Assembly: GCA_003164305.1 (NCBI GenBank)
Contig: PLSZ01000075.1
Coordinates: forward strand, 1 to 6,798
Origin: Acetobacteraceae bacterium
GTDB taxonomy: Bacteria > Pseudomonadota > Alphaproteobacteria > Acetobacterales > Acetobacteraceae
Length of the DNA: 6,798 nucleotides
Direction: 5' to 3'
Positions within the stretch are counted from its first letter, which is position 1. Each line of letters begins with the position of its first letter. Below the pieces are notes generated by a model that was not told the origin of the DNA, did not search any database, and worked only from the letters and a program-made list of their open reading frames with translations. Positions 4,513-6,798 of this stretch are shown piece by piece. Both the position numbers and the translations under genes were made by a program.

Positions 4513-6423
4513 CTACGCCGCCGTCATGTCTGGTTGATCGCCAACGTTCGTCCGATGCAGGACTTTCAGGCACGTCTCCACTGCCTCGCGCAGTGAGCTG
4601 GTGTAGTAATTCGCACCCACTGCCGCGCGCAGCCGTTCGTCATGCGAAACCGCTTCCCCGTCGGGCCAAAACCCGATCAGCACCGGTACGTCGCGCGGCA
4701 GCCGCCCGCGCAGCCGCCGCATCAGATACCGTGGATGCGAGGGGTTTCCGGTCAACTCCAATGTGGAAATACACACCATCGCCACGCCGCTGACGTCCAA
4801 CCGGTCAACTTCGGTTCGTGCGGTCGCGGCATGGGGCACGACACGTGGCGTCAGTCCCTGCTTCCTGAGCAATTGCGCGAGCATCGCGGAAGCCTCCTCG
4901 TCCAGTGGCCCCCGGCCAGCAATGCACAGCACCCCGCCAGCAGCGGCGGGATCGCCTCGCATCGGCGGCGCGGTCATGGCCTCGCCGGTTTCGGCGAGGG
5001 GCGGCTGGTTGTCCTCATGGTCCTCGAGATCCTCGATCAGGCTTTGGATGGACAGCCTGACCCGCGCCAGATGAACCGGAGTCAGAACGCCTCGCTCGGC
5101 GTCGATAACGGCGAGCCGAAGGCCGTTCAGCACGACTTCGTCATAGTAGGACGACAGCGACTGCTCGCTCAGCAGGATTTCGGCCTGTTCAAAGACCTCG
5201 TCGGGGTCGCCAGCCAGCATCCGCTGGTAAAAGCTCTGCACGGGCGTCAACGGCGGGCGGTCGCCCAGAAGCACCTCGAGGAACTCCAGGCGCGAGACAT
5301 GCCGCCCCAGAACGACCAGGCAAAGCGTCAATGGGGTGGACAGGATCAGCCCGATCGGCCCCCACAGCCACGTCCAGAAGGTGGCCGCCACCACGACGGC
5401 GAAGGGCGAGAGGCCGGTGCCGTGGCCATAGAGCATCGGCTCGACCGCCTGGCCAAGGATCACCTCTACCACGAAGTAGAGGGAAGCGGTCCACAGCAGA
5501 AGGTACCAGCCGGGATCGATGGCGGCCGCCAGCGTCAGAGGCATCAGGGCGGAAAGCGGCGCGCCGACATAGGGCACGAAACGCAGCAACGCGCCAAGAA
5601 TGCCCCACATCACCGGCGAGGGGATCCCGAGGATCTCGAGCCCGATCGCGATCACCACGCCGAACGAGATGTTCACGGCGAGCTGGGTCAACAGGTAGCG
5701 GGACAACCGCCGCGCCGCGTCGTTCATCGCCAGAGTGGTACGATGCAGGTCGGAGGAGCCGAACAGCCTGATCATCCGATCCCGCAAATCCTCGCGTTGC
5801 AACAGAATGAAGATCGAGGCGATCAACACGATCACGGTGGTGGACAGAGGTTCGACGACCGGGGTGACGATACGCCGCGCGAGTTCGATCGCGGTCATGT
5901 CCGGCTGATGCACCTCAACCTGGATTGGCTTTTGCGCGTCGGTGGATGGTTTGCCGGCCCCAGAAGGAGCACCGGGCCGGTTTTTCGGCGCGACATCGAC
6001 CGGCGGCGGCGTGTGGCCCAGCCTGAGAGTGAAACCAGTGATGCGTGACGCCATGAATTGCTGAAGTGTATCGACCTTTTGCTGGATCGTGAGCGCGTAC
6101 CTTGGCACTTCTTCAGCGAGCCCCGCCAATTGCGTGCCGATCAGGCCGCCAACCGCCAGGATGACCGTGAGGGCCAGCAGCACGGAAATGAGGACGGACA
6201 GGACCCGGCCAAGATACAGACGCCGCAGCAGGGTGACGAGCGGAGCGAGCAGGAACGACAGCAGAATCGCGAGCGTGATCGGAATCAGCACCGAGCGTCC
6301 GAGGTACAGGGCCGCCACCACGACAACCGCCACGACGACGAACAGCAGCCCATGCAAACCTGGGACTTCGGTGGGAGCGACCTCGACGGCGCGCCGGTCC
6401 GACGGGGTGGGCAGGTCCGGCAT
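4513..6423 (-). CDS. AI-2E family (PerM-like) transporter with long C-terminal B12-binding-like region
   Basis: A 636-residue inner-membrane protein. The membrane core has helices at about 24-41, 44-63, 72-100, 193-208, 245-265, 270-300, 304-325 and 340-372. The soluble stretch between the third and fourth is long and carries a Pro-rich linker (about 139-167). Family marks are RFVPYVGAPLSALMPL (281-296) and QAVEPMLYGHGTGLSPF (325-341). The family includes TqsA/AI-2E exporters and Na+/H+ antiporter-like members, so the substrate cannot be named. After about residue 375 comes a helical stretch (about 405-470) and then an alpha/beta stretch starting GGVLCIAGRGPLDEEASAML (496-515). The order resembles a B12-binding helical cap plus Rossmann-like domain but lacks the DxHxxG cobalamin motif. 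The ATG at 6423 is chosen because AGGAG lies eight bases upstream. Open frame extends further upstream to 6582, but without a good ribosome binding site. The gene is monocistronic as far as can be seen. Confidence 0.93.
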   Translation of the reverse strand: MPDLPTPSDRRAVEVAPTEVPGLHGLLFVVVAVVVVAALYLGRSVLIPITLAILLSFLLAPLVTLLRRLYLGRVLSVLISVLLALTVILAVGGLIGTQLAGLAEEVPRYALTIQQKVDTLQQFMASRITGFTLRLGHTPPPVDVAPKNRPGAPSGAGKPSTDAQKPIQVEVHQPDMTAIELARRIVTPVVEPLSTTVIVLIASIFILLQREDLRDRMIRLFGSSDLHRTTLAMNDAARRLSRYLLTQLAVNISFGVVIAIGLEILGIPSPVMWGILGALLRFVPYVGAPLSALMPLTLAAAIDPGWYLLLWTASLYFVVEVILGQAVEPMLYGHGTGLSPFAVVVAATFWTWLWGPIGLILSTPLTLCLVVLGRHVSRLEFLEVLLGDRPPLTPVQSFYQRMLAGDPDEVFEQAEILLSEQSLSSYYDEVVLNGLRLAVIDAERGVLTPVHLARVRLSIQSLIEDLEDHEDNQPPLAETGEAMTAPPMRGDPAAAGGVLCIAGRGPLDEEASAMLAQLLRKQGLTPRVVPHAATARTEVDRLDVSGVAMVCISTLELTGNPSHPRYLMRRLRGRLPRDVPVLIGFWPDGEAVSHDERLRAAVGANYYTSSLREAVETCLKVLHRTNVGDQPDMTAA

Positions 6424-6431
6424 GAAGGGTA

Positions 6432-6436
6432 CTCCT
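6432..6436 (-). promoter_or_regulatory. Ribosome binding site fixing the start of the AI-2E family gene
   Basis: The minus strand reads AGGAG, eight bases before the ATG at 6423-6421. This site argues against the longer in-frame starts at 6498 and 6582. Confidence 0.75.
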
Positions 6437-6700
6437 GGGGCCGTGCCCACATACCCAGAGGTTGGCGGGATCGAGCGCTTCAGACCTTCCGTCCTCATTG
6501 ATCGCCCCGAGTCGATCGAGTCGAAAAAATTGGATCCAAGGTAGCAGGTTGACACGGCATCGTGAAGTTGGCTCAAAACCACGACAAGGCGCGAGGTGCG
6601 GACCCTTCGATGTTCGGCCTGACATCGTCATTGCGCGGTCGGAAGTGAGTATGGAACGGGAAAGGCCGAGGACGCCACACGGTAAGTTTCCAGGCAGACG
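6437..6700. other. Upstream region of the AI-2E family gene, no gene seen
   Basis: No supported coding sequence lies here. An A/T tract (AATTTTTT on the minus strand, near 6525-6533) sits about 105 bp upstream of the start codon beside a TCGATCGA palindrome. Candidate promoter hexamers are weak (for example TTCACG, 17 bp, TACCTT on the minus strand), so I do not place a promoter. Confidence 0.4.
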
Positions 6701-6730
6701 CTTATGCGGACACTTATATCAGGTGGACAC
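6701..6730. repeat. Repeated CTTAT...GGACAC motif pair
   Basis: CTTAT occurs at 6701-6705 and 6713-6717. Each copy is followed by GGACAC, at 6708-6713 and 6725-6730, so the motif recurs with slightly different internal spacing. Together with the tandem repeat immediately to the right this forms a compact array in otherwise non-coding DNA. Confidence 0.5.
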
Positions 6731-6732
6731 TC

Positions 6733-6776
6733 GCATTATAAGAAGTCATTCTAGGCATCATAAGGAGTCATTGTAG
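6733..6776. repeat. Two-copy 22-bp tandem direct repeat
   Basis: Positions 6733-6754 and 6755-6776 are consecutive 22-bp units identical at 19 of 22 positions; the differences are at unit positions 5, 11 and 19. Both units share GCAT.ATAAG.AGTCATT.TAG. The stretch is markedly A/T-richer than the flanking genome. A 22-bp period is about two helical turns, so regulators or a recombinase could bind side by side on one face of the DNA. Confidence 0.75.
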
Positions 6777-6798
6777 GCTCTGCGGCGCTCCTGAGTAT

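Noticed and set aside
4266..4793. Plus-strand frame running from the gap into the 3' end of the AI-2E family gene
   Set aside because: The composition is dominated by Arg, Pro and Ala, and the frame overlaps the transporter gene in antisense; no supported start.
4642..6048. Plus-strand open frame of 468 codons opposite the AI-2E family gene
   Set aside because: The translation is a low-complexity string of Gln, Arg, His and Asp, typical of the complement of a hydrophobic membrane protein gene, with no domain signal.
6424..6582. N-terminal extension of the AI-2E family protein to an upstream start
   Set aside because: The extra 53 residues have no family resemblance. The ATG at 6423 has a well-placed AGGAG, while the upstream starts do not.
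6733..6776. Possible CRISPR repeats
   Set aside because: The two units are directly adjacent with no spacer, there are only two copies, and no cas gene is visible. They form a plain tandem repeat.

Overview
The window is about 6.8 kb of GC-rich DNA with a strong GC bias at third codon positions. Its gene content is a cbb3-type oxidase with an FNR/FixK-type operator, a chemoreceptor with a C-terminal PilZ domain, a bacteriohemerythrin, and an AI-2E/PerM-like transporter with a long soluble tail. Together these suggest an alphaproteobacterium, probably of the Rhodospirillales/Azospirillum-like group. The taxonomic placement is inferred from gene content and style, not from a marker gene.

Layout from left to right. 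(1) Positions 1-282, minus strand: the 5' end of a gene that leaves the window, best read as ccoN, the catalytic subunit of cbb3 cytochrome oxidase, with two extra membrane helices at its N-terminus. (2) 283-389: a divergent control region with a perfect FNR/Anr/FixK-type palindrome (TTGAC-CCAG-ATCAA, 341-354). (3) 390-1088, plus strand: a TauE/SafE / DsbD_2-type membrane protein, often found beside cbb3 oxidase genes. (4) 1146-1556, minus: a single-domain bacteriohemerythrin with all seven iron ligands. It converges on the preceding gene, with a nested hairpin between them. (5) 1631-3724, minus, directly upstream of the hemerythrin: a large methyl-accepting chemotaxis protein. It has a periplasmic domain carrying a c-type heme motif (CRDCH), HAMP and signalling domains, and a C-terminal PilZ domain with both c-di-GMP-binding motifs. 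(6) 3725-4512: a gap of nearly 800 bp with several inverted repeats and no convincing gene. (7) 4513-6423, minus: an AI-2E family (PerM-like) transporter with a soluble C-terminal region of about 260 residues that resembles a degenerate B12-binding-type module. (8) 6424-6798: upstream region of that gene, ending in a cluster of direct repeats (6701-6776) that could be a protein-binding array or the end of a mobile element.

The left half reads as a low-oxygen/redox neighbourhood: a high-affinity terminal oxidase under an apparent FNR-type switch, an accessory membrane protein that may serve it, an oxygen-binding hemerythrin, and a chemoreceptor that could sense gas or redox state through a covalently bound heme and c-di-GMP through PilZ. 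The most interesting candidate system is the receptor-hemerythrin pair (1146-3724) as an oxygen/redox-tactic module. That is inferred from domains and adjacency and is not demonstrated. The transporter at the right appears to be a separate transcription unit.
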